Origin: Sphingobacteriales bacterium 46-32
GTDB taxonomy: Bacteria; Bacteroidota; Bacteroidia; Chitinophagales; Chitinophagaceae
Length of the DNA: 64,000 nucleotides
Assembly: GCA_001898485.1 (NCBI GenBank)
Contig: MKTY01000014.1
Span: 310,001 to 374,000 of the forward strand
Reading direction: 5' to 3'
Shown here: positions 16,643-25,315 of the stretch, piece after piece
Layout of the letters: each line of letters opens with the position of its first letter
How positions within the stretch are numbered: position 1 is the first letter of the stretch
Notes under the pieces: generated by a model
The model's database searches: none
What the model saw: only the letters and a program-made list of their open reading frames with translations
What the model was told of the DNA's origin: nothing
Position numbers and translations under genes: made by a program

Positions 16643-17314
16643 ATGCCAATCAATGCTGAAACATATCTCCGTGTCAGAGATGAACTTGCTGCTGCAAAAG
16701 TCACACTCGTAGCTGTTTCCAAAACCAAACCAGTGGAAGATATCCAGGCTTTGTATGATCTGGGTCACCGGGATTTTGGCGAGAACTATGTGCAGGAACT
16801 GGCTGATAAGGCAACACACCTGCCTGCCGATATCCGCTGGCATTTTATAGGCCACCTGCAAAGCAATAAGGTGAAATATATCGCCCCCTTTGTATCACTC
16901 ATCCACGGTGTTGACAGTGTAAAACTGCTGCAGGAGATCAATAAGCAGGCATTAAAAAATAACCGGGTCATCGATTGCCTGTTGCAGGTGCATATTGCCA
17001 GTGAGGAAACTAAGTTTGGGTTCGATGACCATTCACTGCAGGAAGCCCTGCCCGGACTTACATCAGCCCATGCCCCCTTTACCGGCATCCGTATCTGCGG
17101 ACTAATGGGTATGGCATCGTTTACCGAAGATGAGCAGCAGGTAAAACAGGAATTTGCTCATTTAAAGCAGCTTTTTTCTCATACAAAAAAACAAATGCCG
17201 CTGCCAGATCAGTTTTCCATTCTGTCGATGGGCATGAGCAGCGATTACCGGCTGGCGATTGCCGAAGGCAGCACGATGGTTAGGATAGGGAGTTTGTTGT
17301 TTGGAGTGAGATAA
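16643..17314 (+). CDS. yggS: YggS-family pyridoxal phosphate-binding protein
   Basis: About 223 residues from the ATG at 16643. PLP homeostasis protein (YggS/PROSC): single-domain fold-III barrel that holds PLP on Lys27 in LVAVSKTKP. Other signatures: DFGENYVQEL, WHFIGHLQSNK, SMGMSSDYRLAIAEGSTMVRIG, and ending in FGVR. No racemase activity is expected. A variant box, TATCTTGC, sits 5 bases before the ATG. Single gene. Confidence 0.94.
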   Translation: MPINAETYLRVRDELAAAKVTLVAVSKTKPVEDIQALYDLGHRDFGENYVQELADKATHLPADIRWHFIGHLQSNKVKYIAPFVSLIHGVDSVKLLQEINKQALKNNRVIDCLLQVHIASEETKFGFDDHSLQEALPGLTSAHAPFTGIRICGLMGMASFTEDEQQVKQEFAHLKQLFSHTKKQMPLPDQFSILSMGMSSDYRLAIAEGSTMVRIGSLLFGVR

Positions 17315-17420
17315 GGAGTTTAAAGGGTTTAAAAAGTTTAAAGGGTTTAAAGGGTTTAAAGAGCTTCATACCACTTTATACTTTTTAAACCCTTTAAACT
17401 TTTTATACTCTTTATACGTA
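17315..17420. repeat. TTTAAAGGG tandem 9-mers with inverted return
   Basis: GTTTAAAGG units from 17325 to 17366, about 15 bases of spacer, then ACCCTTTAAAC units to 17415. Can fold into a long A/T-rich stem after the yggS stop codon. Works equally well as a terminator for yggS. Confidence 0.7.
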
Positions 17421-17500
17421 ATGGTGGCATTTCATCCCGCATTATCTGTTGTTCGTGTAATGATTTTTCCCGCCGGGATTTCCTACATTTAGTTTGTTAT

Positions 17501-18553
17501 ATGCAAACAGGCTGGTTCTGGAGATATAAGCTGCATCATGTATTGTGCTGGCTCCTGGTATTCGGGGTCTGGTTTTTTTTGCGCCTGGGCGATTACTCAA
17601 GCTGGCAAAAGACAGCCGAAGTCACGGCCTTAAAAGTAGCCGACCTGGCATTGCTGGTCTATATTACCAATTATGTCTTGCTACCCCGGCTGTTTTACCG
17701 GAAAAAATATGTGTTGTTTACCGTGCTGCTGGTTCTGATGATCGTGGTCAGCAGCATCCTCAAGATGAAACTGCTGGGACAGCTCCTGCACGATCCACAG
17801 CTTTTTTCACTACAGGGCAATCTCAAGCGGCGTATTTATGATAATATGATCCCGCATTTTTTTCTGGTCATTGCCGGTGCAGCCATCAAGCTGATGTTTG
17901 ACTATTCGGGGTTGCAACGGCGCCTGGCCGAAACGGCTCGGGAGAAAGCAGAAGCCGAACTTAATTTTCTTAAATCACAGATCAATCCGCATTTTCTGTT
18001 CAACTCCCTGAACAGTGTTTACTTCTTAATTGATAAATCAAATACGGAAGCAAGACGCGCACTTCACCAGTTTTCGGACATGCTGCGGTTTCAGCTCTAT
18101 GAAGCTAACGGAAACCGTATCCCTATTGAAAAAGAACTACGGTATCTGAGTGATTATATGGATTTGCAGCGTCTCCGCAAAGAAACACACTATGAAGTGA
18201 ATCTGCATTGCGAAGCGGATGTAAAAGGTTTTGCCATTGAGCCCTTGCTGCTGATTCCTTTTGTTGAAAATGCATTCAAGCATATATCTCATTTTGAACA
18301 GCGTCCGAATTATATACATGTAACCCTGGCCAAAAATGATGGCTGGCTGCATTTTACTGTGCAGAATTCAACAGAGCATGTCACAACACCGGGTGAACCA
18401 GGCGGCGTCGGACTGGCTAATGTGAAAAGGCGCCTGGAATTGCTCTATCCGGGAAAGTATCGCCTGCAACTGAGTACGGGCACCGATCAATACCAGGCCG
18501 ATCTTTATCTGCAGATAGACGATCAGTCGGGAATGAACCATAAAAAGCTGTGA
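17501..18553 (+). CDS. LytS/YehU-type sensor histidine kinase
   Basis: 350 residues. Four membrane segments (about residues 9-26, 42-62, 69-90, 112-132) without an extracellular domain, then a coiled region and the His_kinase domain with the phosphorylated histidine in QINPHFLFNSLNSVYF, then a C-terminal ATPase part (LIPFVENAFKH, GVGLANVKRRLELLYPGKY). The stop overlaps the start region of the next gene, a LytTR regulator, so the two form one two-component system. The signal is unknown. Confidence 0.93.
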   Translation: MQTGWFWRYKLHHVLCWLLVFGVWFFLRLGDYSSWQKTAEVTALKVADLALLVYITNYVLLPRLFYRKKYVLFTVLLVLMIVVSSILKMKLLGQLLHDPQLFSLQGNLKRRIYDNMIPHFFLVIAGAAIKLMFDYSGLQRRLAETAREKAEAELNFLKSQINPHFLFNSLNSVYFLIDKSNTEARRALHQFSDMLRFQLYEANGNRIPIEKELRYLSDYMDLQRLRKETHYEVNLHCEADVKGFAIEPLLLIPFVENAFKHISHFEQRPNYIHVTLAKNDGWLHFTVQNSTEHVTTPGEPGGVGLANVKRRLELLYPGKYRLQLSTGTDQYQADLYLQIDDQSGMNHKKL

Positions 18554-18555
18554 TC

Positions 18556-19266
18556 ATGAAAATCAACTGCATTATTATAGATGATGAGCCGCTGGCCCGT
18601 AAGGGAATAGCAGAGTATGTGTCGGAAGTGGATTTTCTGCATCTCGCCGGCGTATTCGAAAATCCGATGAAGGCGATGGACCGCCTCGCGGCTGGCGATG
18701 TACAGCTCATTTTCCTGGATATCCAAATGCCTAAACTGACCGGGCTTGATTTTATGCGCGCGCAGCCACGCATACCGCCAGTTGTTTTTACTACAGCCTA
18801 TCCCCAGTATGCACCGGAAGGTTTTGAACTCAACGCGCTGGATTACCTGGTAAAGCCAATAGCATTTGATCGTTTTTACAAGGCCGCGCTGCGGGCAAGG
18901 GAATATTATGAGCTTCGTGAAGAGAATCTGAAACCTGCAGGCCAGGATTTTTTTATTAAGGCCGATGGACGATTAGTACGCATTTCGCTACAGGACATAC
19001 TCTATGCCGAGGCACTGCAGAACTATGTAGTGATTCAGACCACTACTCACCGCTATATCACTTATCTGACATTTAAATCTGTCGAGGAGTTTTTACCTGC
19101 CGACATGTTTATCCGTATACATAAATCTTACCTGGTAGCCGCATCGCGTATTGACAGTATTGAAGGCAATATGGTACGCATAGGCACACATTCTCTTCCT
19201 ATCAGCCGCACACTGAAAGACGAAGTGATGGATCGTTTACTCAAAGGAAAATATCTGAAGCGATAA
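18556..19266 (+). CDS. LytTR response regulator
   Basis: About 236 residues. Receiver domain with DDEP at the N-terminus, the phosphoacceptor in LIFLDIQMPKL and the lysine in LDYLVKPI; then a LytTR DNA-binding domain (ILYAEALQNYVVIQTTTHRYI, FIRIHKSYLVA, LPISRTLKDEVM). Start ATG at 18556, two bases after the kinase stop codon; a GTG at 18550 would overlap it. Ends 4 bases before the convergent SET-domain gene. Confidence 0.94.
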   Translation: MKINCIIIDDEPLARKGIAEYVSEVDFLHLAGVFENPMKAMDRLAAGDVQLIFLDIQMPKLTGLDFMRAQPRIPPVVFTTAYPQYAPEGFELNALDYLVKPIAFDRFYKAALRAREYYELREENLKPAGQDFFIKADGRLVRISLQDILYAEALQNYVVIQTTTHRYITYLTFKSVEEFLPADMFIRIHKSYLVAASRIDSIEGNMVRIGTHSLPISRTLKDEVMDRLLKGKYLKR

Positions 19267-19270
19267 CAGG

Positions 19271-19693
19271 TCATTCATAGCCTTCTACATCGGCGATGCT
19301 GCCATAGTCAACCAGCAGTTCTGTTCCTGCCGGAATATCTTCCAGCGCAATAAAGTATTCGCCTTCGTTGACCGATGCTACATTGGGCGTAGAGCTGTGA
19401 TTGAGATAAAGGGTAATGTCCATTACTTTAAACCCCTGAGCCGGTACAAAATAATCCTTATCATCGTAAAGACAATAGGTTTCTATGAGTTCGCGTGAGT
19501 GTGCCGGCAGCGCCTCTACCTCTTCAAAAGACAGGCGAATCCATTCATCCTGGCCGGCCGAAAAAAAACTGCGGCACCCTTTAGGTATATCACGCAGGGC
19601 AAATACACCTATGCCGTGCACAGGCGAGGGGCGGAGTGCTGCCCAGGTATCGCGGGACAGTTCCTGCAATAAAGATTCTTTGCTGAAAGGCAT
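19271..19693 (-). CDS. SET-domain protein (putative lysine methyltransferase)
   Basis: 140 residues, almost entirely SET domain: SPVHGIGVFALRDIPKG at the start, then a central part, LNHSSTPNV (the pseudo-knot NHS motif) and GTELLVDYG with the catalytic-position tyrosine. SET enzymes transfer methyl from SAM to lysine side chains. No pre- or post-SET cysteines. A tiny gene rich in lysine lies 16 bases upstream on the same strand, a conceivable substrate, which is inference only. Confidence 0.88.
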   Translation of the reverse strand: MPFSKESLLQELSRDTWAALRPSPVHGIGVFALRDIPKGCRSFFSAGQDEWIRLSFEEVEALPAHSRELIETYCLYDDKDYFVPAQGFKVMDITLYLNHSSTPNVASVNEGEYFIALEDIPAGTELLVDYGSIADVEGYE

Positions 19694-19709
19694 CTGACAG
19701 GTGAGGGGC

Positions 19710-19862
19710 TTAGCTGCCTCTTTGAGAGCCGGTATTGGACTGTTTGTTTACAAATCCACCCGATTTTGGTTTGGCAATGAACTTAGAGGCGGCATTGCCT
19801 GTTGTGCCTTTGCGGTTGTCTTTCTTTTTGCCTTTTTTATTCTGCTGATTCAGGAGCGACAT
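19710..19862 (-). CDS. Small lysine-rich basic protein, 50 residues
   Basis: Found by reading the minus strand between the SET gene and 20 kb. It starts MSLLNQQNKKGKKKDNRKG and ends KQSNTGSQRGS, with ten lysines, two arginines and only two acidic or so residues; low complexity, probably unstructured and nucleic-acid or ribosome binding. A near-consensus box TATCTTTA (19891-19884) is placed 21 bases upstream. Ends 16 bases before the SET gene, so one transcript is likely. I recall similar short proteins in Chitinophagaceae but cannot name a family. Confidence 0.65.
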   Translation of the reverse strand: MSLLNQQNKKGKKKDNRKGTTGNAASKFIAKPKSGGFVNKQSNTGSQRGS

Positions 19863-19944
19863 GGTAGTTATTTTATAGTCTGGTAAAGATAACTTTTTCT
19901 GGAATAGTTACAAAAGCCGGTAGTGGCTCCCATCGGATTGGGGA

Positions 19945-20025
19945 AAAGTATAAAGGTTTAAAGGGGTGGCTTATTCACTGTCCACTAGCCACTGTCCACC
20001 GTCTCCTAGCCACTGTCCGCATTTA
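19945..20025. repeat. TTTAAAGGG-like and CACTGTCCAC-like units
   Basis: Short AAAGGTTTAAAGGGG tract at 19950-19968 followed by CACTGTCCACTAGC-type units (19976-20020), a degenerate form of the GTTGACA/GTGGACA family read on the other strand. Sits between the divergent small basic protein gene and the DUF2141 gene. Confidence 0.5.
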
Positions 20026-20029
20026 CGCT

Positions 20030-20037
20030 TATTTTTG
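20030..20037 (+). promoter_or_regulatory. -7 promoter box of the DUF2141 gene, leaderless spacing
   Basis: TATTTTTG then CATT then the ATG at 20042. Perfect box with a 4-base gap. Confidence 0.55.
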
Positions 20038-20041
20038 CATT

Positions 20042-20482
20042 ATGATCCGGTCAGTGTTTTTTTCGGCGCTGTTTTCTTTCATACTGCTTTGCAGTTACTC
20101 TTTCTCATATGGGCAGGGTAGCATGCAGACAGTAGTCTTATCCGGTTTGGGAAAAAAGCAGGGTACGCTTTATATCGCCTGGTATAATACTGAAGTAAAT
20201 TTTAAAAAGCAGAGTACGCCGGTTTTTACCCGTTCTCTTGCCGTTGATGAGCAGGAGCAGGTGTCGGTCGTTTTTGAAAATATTCCAGCTGGTCGTTATG
20301 CCATTGCGGTATTGCTTGATCAGGACGGGAATAAAAAAATGAGCACTAACCTGCTCGGTATTCCAAGGGAAAAATATGGCTTTTCCAATAATGTTTATCC
20401 TGCCTTCCGTGCAGCCAACTGGAAAGAAGCATCATTTGAGTTAAAAAATACGGATGGAGAAATAAGGATAAGAATGAAGTAG
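20042..20482 (+). CDS. DUF2141 family exported protein
   Basis: 146 residues with a signal peptide (FFSALFSFILLCSYSFSYGQ). The mature part is a small beta-sandwich with the DUF2141 signatures IPAGRYAIAVLLDQDGNKKM and LLGIPREKYGFSNN. Members are exported and of unknown function in Bacteroidota. The gene is alone; the array of GTTGACA units begins directly at its TAG stop codon. Confidence 0.85.
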   Translation: MIRSVFFSALFSFILLCSYSFSYGQGSMQTVVLSGLGKKQGTLYIAWYNTEVNFKKQSTPVFTRSLAVDEQEQVSVVFENIPAGRYAIAVLLDQDGNKKMSTNLLGIPREKYGFSNNVYPAFRAANWKEASFELKNTDGEIRIRMK

Positions 20483-20675
20483 TTGACAGTTGACAGTTGA
20501 CAGTGGACAGTTGACAGTGGACAGTTGACAGTTGGCAGTGGACAGATGTACATTCCTACACATCAGCACATTTTATCCTATCATCTTCAAATCTTCAAAT
20601 TTTCAAATCAGCACATTAGCAAATCAGCACATTAGCACATTAGCACATCAGCACATTAGCACATCAGCACATTTT
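20482..20675. repeat. Composite intergenic repeat element, copy 1
   Basis: Order: GTTGACA/GTGGACA 7-mers (20482-20545), linker TGTACATTCCTACACATCAGC, stated here only by position 20546-20570, then CATTTTATCCTATCATC, TTCAAATC 8-mers (20583-20610), and GCACATYA 8-mers (20608-20675). The same modules in the same order occur as a reverse-complement copy at 36113-36262 with nearly identical linkers. It fills the space between the convergent DUF2141 gene and the second LytTR gene. Confidence 0.8.
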
Positions 20676-20678
20676 CCT

Positions 20679-21407
20679 TCATCCTTTTCCCAGCACCTTC
20701 AGCACCGTACTTCTGAACAACTTGCCAATCGGCACTTCTGTATCTCCGATCCCGATGAGTTCGCTGGTATAACTTTTTATCTTCTGATGGTTTACAATAA
20801 ATGAGCGATGAGTGCGGATGAATTCCTGTTCCGGCAGCATGGCTTCTACCGAGCTGATCGATTGTTTGGTGATCAGGGGGCCTGAAACTGTAAAAACTTT
20901 TACATAGTCTTTCATGCTTTCGATATAGAGAATGTCGGCCAGCATTACCTTGATCATTTTGCGGTCGGCCCGGAAATAGACAAAAGAGGCGGAGCGGGTT
21001 TCATCGGCCGGTGCGGGCAATTCTGTGCGGGGCAATCTTAATTCAAAGGCTTTATTGATGGCTTTCAGAAAACGCTCAAAGGTTACCGGCTTCATCAGAT
21101 AATCCACTATATCCAGTTCATATCCTTCCAGTGCATATTCAGAATAAGCAGTTGTGAAAATGACTTTAGGTGGATTTTTTAGCGTTTTCAGAAAATCGTT
21201 TCCGTTGAGTTGCGGCATACGGATGTCGAGAAACATCAGGTCAATATGCTGCTGTTGCAGGGCCGTGAGGGCCTGAATGGCATTGGCGCATTCGCCGGCC
21301 AGTTGAAGGGTTGGTACCTGTTCGATATAACGGCGGATGATTTCACGGGCAGGTGGTTCATCATCCACTATCAGGCAGCGTATGGGAGTGGTTTCAGACA
21401 TGTTCAA
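20679..21407 (-). CDS. LytTR response regulator (second pair)
   Basis: 242 residues. Receiver with VDDEPPA, phosphoacceptor in LMFLDIRMPQL and lysine in DYLMKPV; C-terminal LytTR domain (ILYIESMKDYVKVFTVSGPL, FIRTHRSFIVN, EVPIGKLFRSTVLK). The start overlaps the end of the preceding kinase gene by up to 14 bases; ATG at 21407 or 21401. Functions with that kinase. Confidence 0.94.
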   Translation of the reverse strand: MNMSETTPIRCLIVDDEPPAREIIRRYIEQVPTLQLAGECANAIQALTALQQQHIDLMFLDIRMPQLNGNDFLKTLKNPPKVIFTTAYSEYALEGYELDIVDYLMKPVTFERFLKAINKAFELRLPRTELPAPADETRSASFVYFRADRKMIKVMLADILYIESMKDYVKVFTVSGPLITKQSISSVEAMLPEQEFIRTHRSFIVNHQKIKSYTSELIGIGDTEVPIGKLFRSTVLKVLGKG

Positions 21408-22539
21408 TAGCTACAGGTTCGGGTCGGGTACTGACCGATTGCTCGAGTTCAAGTTTCAGGTTTACAATAAATACATCTTCGTCATCGGTAATGGAAAAAT
21501 AATGTTTTCCGGGATACAGCAGTTCAAGCCGTTTACGTACATTCTGAATTCCGATGCCGGATGGTTGATGATTGGAGACCGCTTCAGAAGGTTTGCCATT
21601 GATCAGTTTCATATTCATTTCAGCATCCTGCAGGGTTATGTGCAGGCTGATCCATGGCTGCTCCAGCATCTGGCTGGCTCCATGCTTAAAACAGTTTTCT
21701 ACCAGGGGCAGCAGCAGCAATGGCTCAATCTTCAGGTTGCCGGTATTTTCGGGCAGGTCGATATGCAGATCGAGTTTGTTGCTGTACCGGATATTTTCAA
21801 GGTTAATATAATTCTGCAGCAATTCCAGTTCTTTTGATAGCAGTACTTTGCCATGTGTACTTTCATAAAGAATGAAACGGAGTATAGCCGAGAGGCCACT
21901 CACCATACGGGCCGCTACGGGAGCTGTATTCTGTGTATGACTATAAATATTATTAAGTGTATTAAATAAAAAATGAGGGTGCACCTGTGCTTTTAATAAT
22001 TGCAGTTGAGCCTGCACATTTTCCTTCTGCAATTGCAGATTCCGCTGCTCTTTGAGATAAAGCGTTTTCATGAGTTTAATAGCGGCCGCCATACCTCCGA
22101 TGGTGATACCTCCCCGCAAACCAGCCATCAGACTCAGGAAAAAAGTGATCCAGGTAGTACGTGGCGGACCTACATATTGGTCGCCCATCAGCCAGTCGCG
22201 CATGGGATTGATGACGAAAATGGATAATACGGCCGACATAGCGGCTGCTACCAGAAAGGAGAGAGCTATTAATAGTCCCGCCAGCCAGTAGCGTTGCTTC
22301 ATCAAAAAGCGGGGGATGACAAAGTAGATCAGGGTATAAGCCAGGAATATATGTACAGAGAGGTAGATAAGCGACTCCAGCATCGATACCGGCAATCGCA
22401 GATAATAATCCGTAGCCCTGTTGATGGCAATAAACGAATAGAGAAAAGCCTGAAACAGCCACCAGGCTACCCAAAAGTAAACATGCCGGCGAATGCGGTA
22501 ACGAGGCTCGTCAGAAAATATGAATGGGTGCTGTAGCAT
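21394..22539 (-). CDS. LytS/YehU-type sensor histidine kinase (second pair)
   Basis: 381 residues. Four membrane segments within the first 160 residues, a linker helix rich in Gln/Leu, then the kinase domain with phospho-His in QVHPHFLFNTLNNIYS, LLPLVENCFKHG and GIGIQNVRKRLELLYPGKH. No periplasmic sensor domain. It and the regulator downstream repeat the arrangement of 17501-19266, but the two pairs are only related, not recent duplicates (membrane parts differ). Confidence 0.93.
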   Translation of the reverse strand: MLQHPFIFSDEPRYRIRRHVYFWVAWWLFQAFLYSFIAINRATDYYLRLPVSMLESLIYLSVHIFLAYTLIYFVIPRFLMKQRYWLAGLLIALSFLVAAAMSAVLSIFVINPMRDWLMGDQYVGPPRTTWITFFLSLMAGLRGGITIGGMAAAIKLMKTLYLKEQRNLQLQKENVQAQLQLLKAQVHPHFLFNTLNNIYSHTQNTAPVAARMVSGLSAILRFILYESTHGKVLLSKELELLQNYINLENIRYSNKLDLHIDLPENTGNLKIEPLLLLPLVENCFKHGASQMLEQPWISLHITLQDAEMNMKLINGKPSEAVSNHQPSGIGIQNVRKRLELLYPGKHYFSITDDEDVFIVNLKLELEQSVSTRPEPVAIEHV

Positions 22540-22631
22540 GTGAACACCGCTAAAATAACTATTCCGGCTATTCCCTCCGCACCGGAAGCTGTTTTGTAGT
22601 CAGAAGGTTGTTTTTCGGCGACAAACGAAAA

Positions 22632-22701
22632 TACAGAGGTATAAAAGTATAAAGGTATAAGAGGTTTTCGTTTAACTTTTAAACCTTTATACTTTTATAC
22701 C
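22632..22701. repeat. Inverted GTATAAAAG/TTTAAAGG tract
   Basis: GGTATAAAAGTATAAAGGT-type left arm at 22638-22656 region and matching right arm ending 22701 with about 25 bases between. Read from the minus strand it begins shortly after the stop of the 22713-23048 gene and can act as its terminator. Confidence 0.65.
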
Positions 22702-22712
22702 CGAATAGCGGC

Positions 22713-23048
22713 CTACTCATTGTTTTTTGCAATTTCGCTACCAGTACGTTTATTTTTCGCCCACGCTTCCAGGCTCGATTCGAGACTTTCGCGGAGCATC
22801 ATTTTGGTTTTGCGTTTACGTACATTGAGTTTTATGCCACTCAGGTCTTTGCGGCCAATGAGTTCATGCTGGTTGTTGTAAAAGCGAATTGTATACTGCT
22901 GCGGTTGATTTATATTACTTTCCACTACCCAGTAGCCTTTGTCAGATACCCATTTGGGAGTTGAAGGCGTTTCGTCCTGCGTCCATCCCATTACTGCAAT
23001 CAGTGAGAAACCGGAGGCGAAGATCATTTGTTTAATTTCTTTTTTCAT
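22713..23048 (-). CDS. Hypothetical exported protein, about 111 residues
   Basis: ATG at 23048 gives MKKEIKQMIFASGFSLIAVMGWTQ, a signal peptide, then a small mature domain (KWVSDKGYWVVESNINQP, YTIRFYNNQHELIGRKDLSG) with strands and a basic tail (RKRKTKMMLRESLES). Not recognised; similar short exported proteins are common in this phylum. Single gene. Confidence 0.7.
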   Translation of the reverse strand: MKKEIKQMIFASGFSLIAVMGWTQDETPSTPKWVSDKGYWVVESNINQPQQYTIRFYNNQHELIGRKDLSGIKLNVRKRKTKMMLRESLESSLEAWAKNKRTGSEIAKNNE

Positions 23049-23391
23049 GGCTGAACAGGTTAAATGATACATGGTTAACATCTCAAAACTAATCAGCTGT
23101 TAGGCGTAAAGTTTTTCTATTAGCTTAACGGATGCAGGCGGGCGATAGAAGTAAGGATTTGGCCGGCAAAGTGATCTGCGCCCCGTTTCAATACACTTGT
23201 CTTTAAAATCCTACCGTTAGTCGACGGTTTTAACGACAGACCGTACAAAAGGCAATTATGGACAATGAAAGGAGTACCTGGTTAATGGAATTAACAATTT
23301 CGGCGGGTAATGATGAAGGGTGAACGTACTGCAGGTATTCTCCTTATTTTTGGAGATATTGATTTTTACTATCACTTTATTACCATCACAC
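23049..23391. other. Divergent intergenic region, no gene seen
   Basis: 343 bases between two divergent genes. No convincing reading frame. A short dyad CCGTTAGTCGACGG is at about 23213-23226, and a perfect -7 box TATTTTTG at 23345-23352 serves the sugar dehydrogenase gene. Confidence 0.5.
23345..23352 (+). promoter_or_regulatory. -7 promoter box of the sugar dehydrogenase gene
   Basis: TATTTTTG, 39 bases before the ATG at 23392. No -33 element recognised. Confidence 0.45.
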
Positions 23392-24846
23392 ATGAACAAA
23401 CTCATTGCCATTTCCGGAACGATAGCGGCGACTGTTGCTTTGCTGAGCTGGATAACACGTCCTGTATCCACAATTGGCCTTGCGCAAAGCGCCGTGCCCG
23501 GTATTGTTGATTCATTGCGCGCCGCACGCAATTATGCCAGTTACTGCGCTGGCTGTCATGGCGAAAAGATGGATGCATTTGTAGACCGGCAATGGAAACA
23601 CGGACAGTCGCAGGCCGACCTTGTTCGTGCAGTAAAAGAAGGATATGCCGATGAGGGCATGCCCGCTTTTGCCGCCACTTTCAGTGATGCTGAAATGGAG
23701 GAACTGGCAGTGTACATGCGCCAGGGAATCGATCACTTCAATCAGTATGCAGCTGCTGCAAATACCACTCCTTCCGGTAATATATTTACGACGGGCGCTG
23801 TGTCGGTCAGACTGGATACCGTAGTGCGGGGCATGAAGTCTGTATGGGGTATGGCTTTCTTGCCCGATGGTCGTATGCTGATCACCGACAGATCGGGTCA
23901 CCTGTATGCTGTAGCCAACAATAAAAAAGTTACGGAAGTGAATGGTCTGCCTCCGATACTTGATGAAGGTCAGGGAGGGTTGATGGATGTGATCATTCAC
24001 CCCGATTTTCGTAAAAATAAACTGGTGTACCTGAGCTACAGTGCCGTAAAAGAAGACGGGAACAGGAAGCTTGGCACTACAGCCATTTACCGGGCAAAGC
24101 TGGAAGGCAATGCACTGGTAAACGGGCAGGTCATATTTGAAGCATTTCCTTATTCACGCACCCGGCATCACTACGGCTCGCGTATGGTCTTCGGCCGCGA
24201 CGGAATGTTGTATTTTTCGGTGGGCGAGCGGGGCAACGAAAAAGAAAATCCGCAGACACTGGAAAATGATCTCGGAAAAATTCACCGGATCAGAGATGAC
24301 GGAAGTGTTCCTGCCGACAACCCATTTGTTCAGACGCCCGGAGCAAGGCCAACCATTTTCTCCTATGGTCATCGTAATCCCCAGGGGCTGGCAGTACATC
24401 CTCAAACCGGTGAGCTTTGGTCACATGAGCATGGGCCGCGTGGCGGGGATGAGGTAAATATTGTAAAGAAAGGGGCCAATTATGGCTGGCCGGTTATCAC
24501 TTATGGCATCAATTATAATGGAAAAATTATTTCGAACAAGACCGCTGCAGAGGGAATGGAACAGCCTGTGAAATACTGGATACCTTCTATTGCACCGAGC
24601 GGTATGGCATTTGTACAGGGCAAAAGATATAAGTCGTGGGAAGGGCAGTTGCTGACAGGTTCACTGCGCTTCAAATACCTGAACCTTTCTCATATTGAAG
24701 GCAAACAGGTAACCGGCGAGGAAATGCTGCTGAAGAATATTGGCCGGCTGCGCGATGTGCGTATGGGTCCTGATGGCTACTTATATGTTGCCGTCGAAAA
24801 CCCGGGATTTGTATTCAGGCTGCTGCCGGTCAAAAACCCTTCTTAG
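23392..24846 (+). CDS. PQQ-type sugar dehydrogenase with N-terminal cytochrome c domain
   Basis: About 484 residues. Signal peptide, then a cytochrome c domain with one haem site CAGCH (residues about 52-56) and axial Met candidate in GMPAFAATFSD, then a six-bladed beta-propeller of the glucose/sorbosone dehydrogenase family (GQGGLMDVIIHPDF, HHYGSRMVFGRDGMLY, HRNPQGLAVHP, EHGPRGGDEVN, YGWPVITYG). Expected role: periplasmic oxidation of aldoses with electrons passed to the attached haem and the respiratory chain. The last 17 bases overlap the end of the convergent DUF4251 gene. Confidence 0.88.
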   Translation: MNKLIAISGTIAATVALLSWITRPVSTIGLAQSAVPGIVDSLRAARNYASYCAGCHGEKMDAFVDRQWKHGQSQADLVRAVKEGYADEGMPAFAATFSDAEMEELAVYMRQGIDHFNQYAAAANTTPSGNIFTTGAVSVRLDTVVRGMKSVWGMAFLPDGRMLITDRSGHLYAVANNKKVTEVNGLPPILDEGQGGLMDVIIHPDFRKNKLVYLSYSAVKEDGNRKLGTTAIYRAKLEGNALVNGQVIFEAFPYSRTRHHYGSRMVFGRDGMLYFSVGERGNEKENPQTLENDLGKIHRIRDDGSVPADNPFVQTPGARPTIFSYGHRNPQGLAVHPQTGELWSHEHGPRGGDEVNIVKKGANYGWPVITYGINYNGKIISNKTAAEGMEQPVKYWIPSIAPSGMAFVQGKRYKSWEGQLLTGSLRFKYLNLSHIEGKQVTGEEMLLKNIGRLRDVRMGPDGYLYVAVENPGFVFRLLPVKNPS

Positions 24847-25315
24847 TTCGCGGAGGGCCAGCCACTACACGACCATTGAAACTAATGCTTTGCCGGTTGC
24901 GGTCATTGACACGCAATGAAGCGGTACCATTATCAAAAACCGTCAGGAAGAGTTGTTGCACACTGCCGGCATCGCGCGGCTCAATGGTGATTTCCCAGCG
25001 TTTCTTTTTCTTTTTTACTTCCTTGTAGGTGAAGTCTACCGATGTGAATTTGATTCCTCCTTCGCCTGGATTAACCGGGGCAACAAAGGCCCGGCCAAAA
25101 TAAGGAAGATAGGATATGATTGTGTCGGGAGTTACAGTCAGGTCAAATTCGGATGTCAGTTGCTGCATACGTCCCTGTTGTGGCAAGGCCGTTTCAGCGC
25201 TGAAAATATAATTATGGTCGGTCAGCATTTGTGCTACAGTGACCGGTTCCGTTTTATCCTGTGCCAGTCCCAGCAAGGGTGACAGCGATAACAGAAGGAT
25301 GGCCAGCTTTTTCAT
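24830..25315 (-). CDS. DUF4251 family exported protein
   Basis: About 161 residues from the ATG at 25315. Signal peptide (LAILLLSLSPLLGLAQ) followed by DUF4251 features: FSAETALPQQGRMQQL, DLTVTPDTIISYLPYFGRA, GGIKFTSVDFTY, and a C-terminal IEPRDAGSVQQLFLTVFDNG. Function unknown; restricted to Bacteroidota. The convergent overlap with the sugar dehydrogenase gene leaves no room for a terminator. Confidence 0.85.
   Translation of the reverse strand: MKKLAILLLSLSPLLGLAQDKTEPVTVAQMLTDHNYIFSAETALPQQGRMQQLTSEFDLTVTPDTIISYLPYFGRAFVAPVNPGEGGIKFTSVDFTYKEVKKKKKRWEITIEPRDAGSVQQLFLTVFDNGTASLRVNDRNRQSISFNGRVVAGPPRTKKGF

Noticed and set aside
20532-20804. 90-codon plus-strand frame
   Set aside because: Made from the composite repeat element and the 3' end of the LytTR gene on the other strand.
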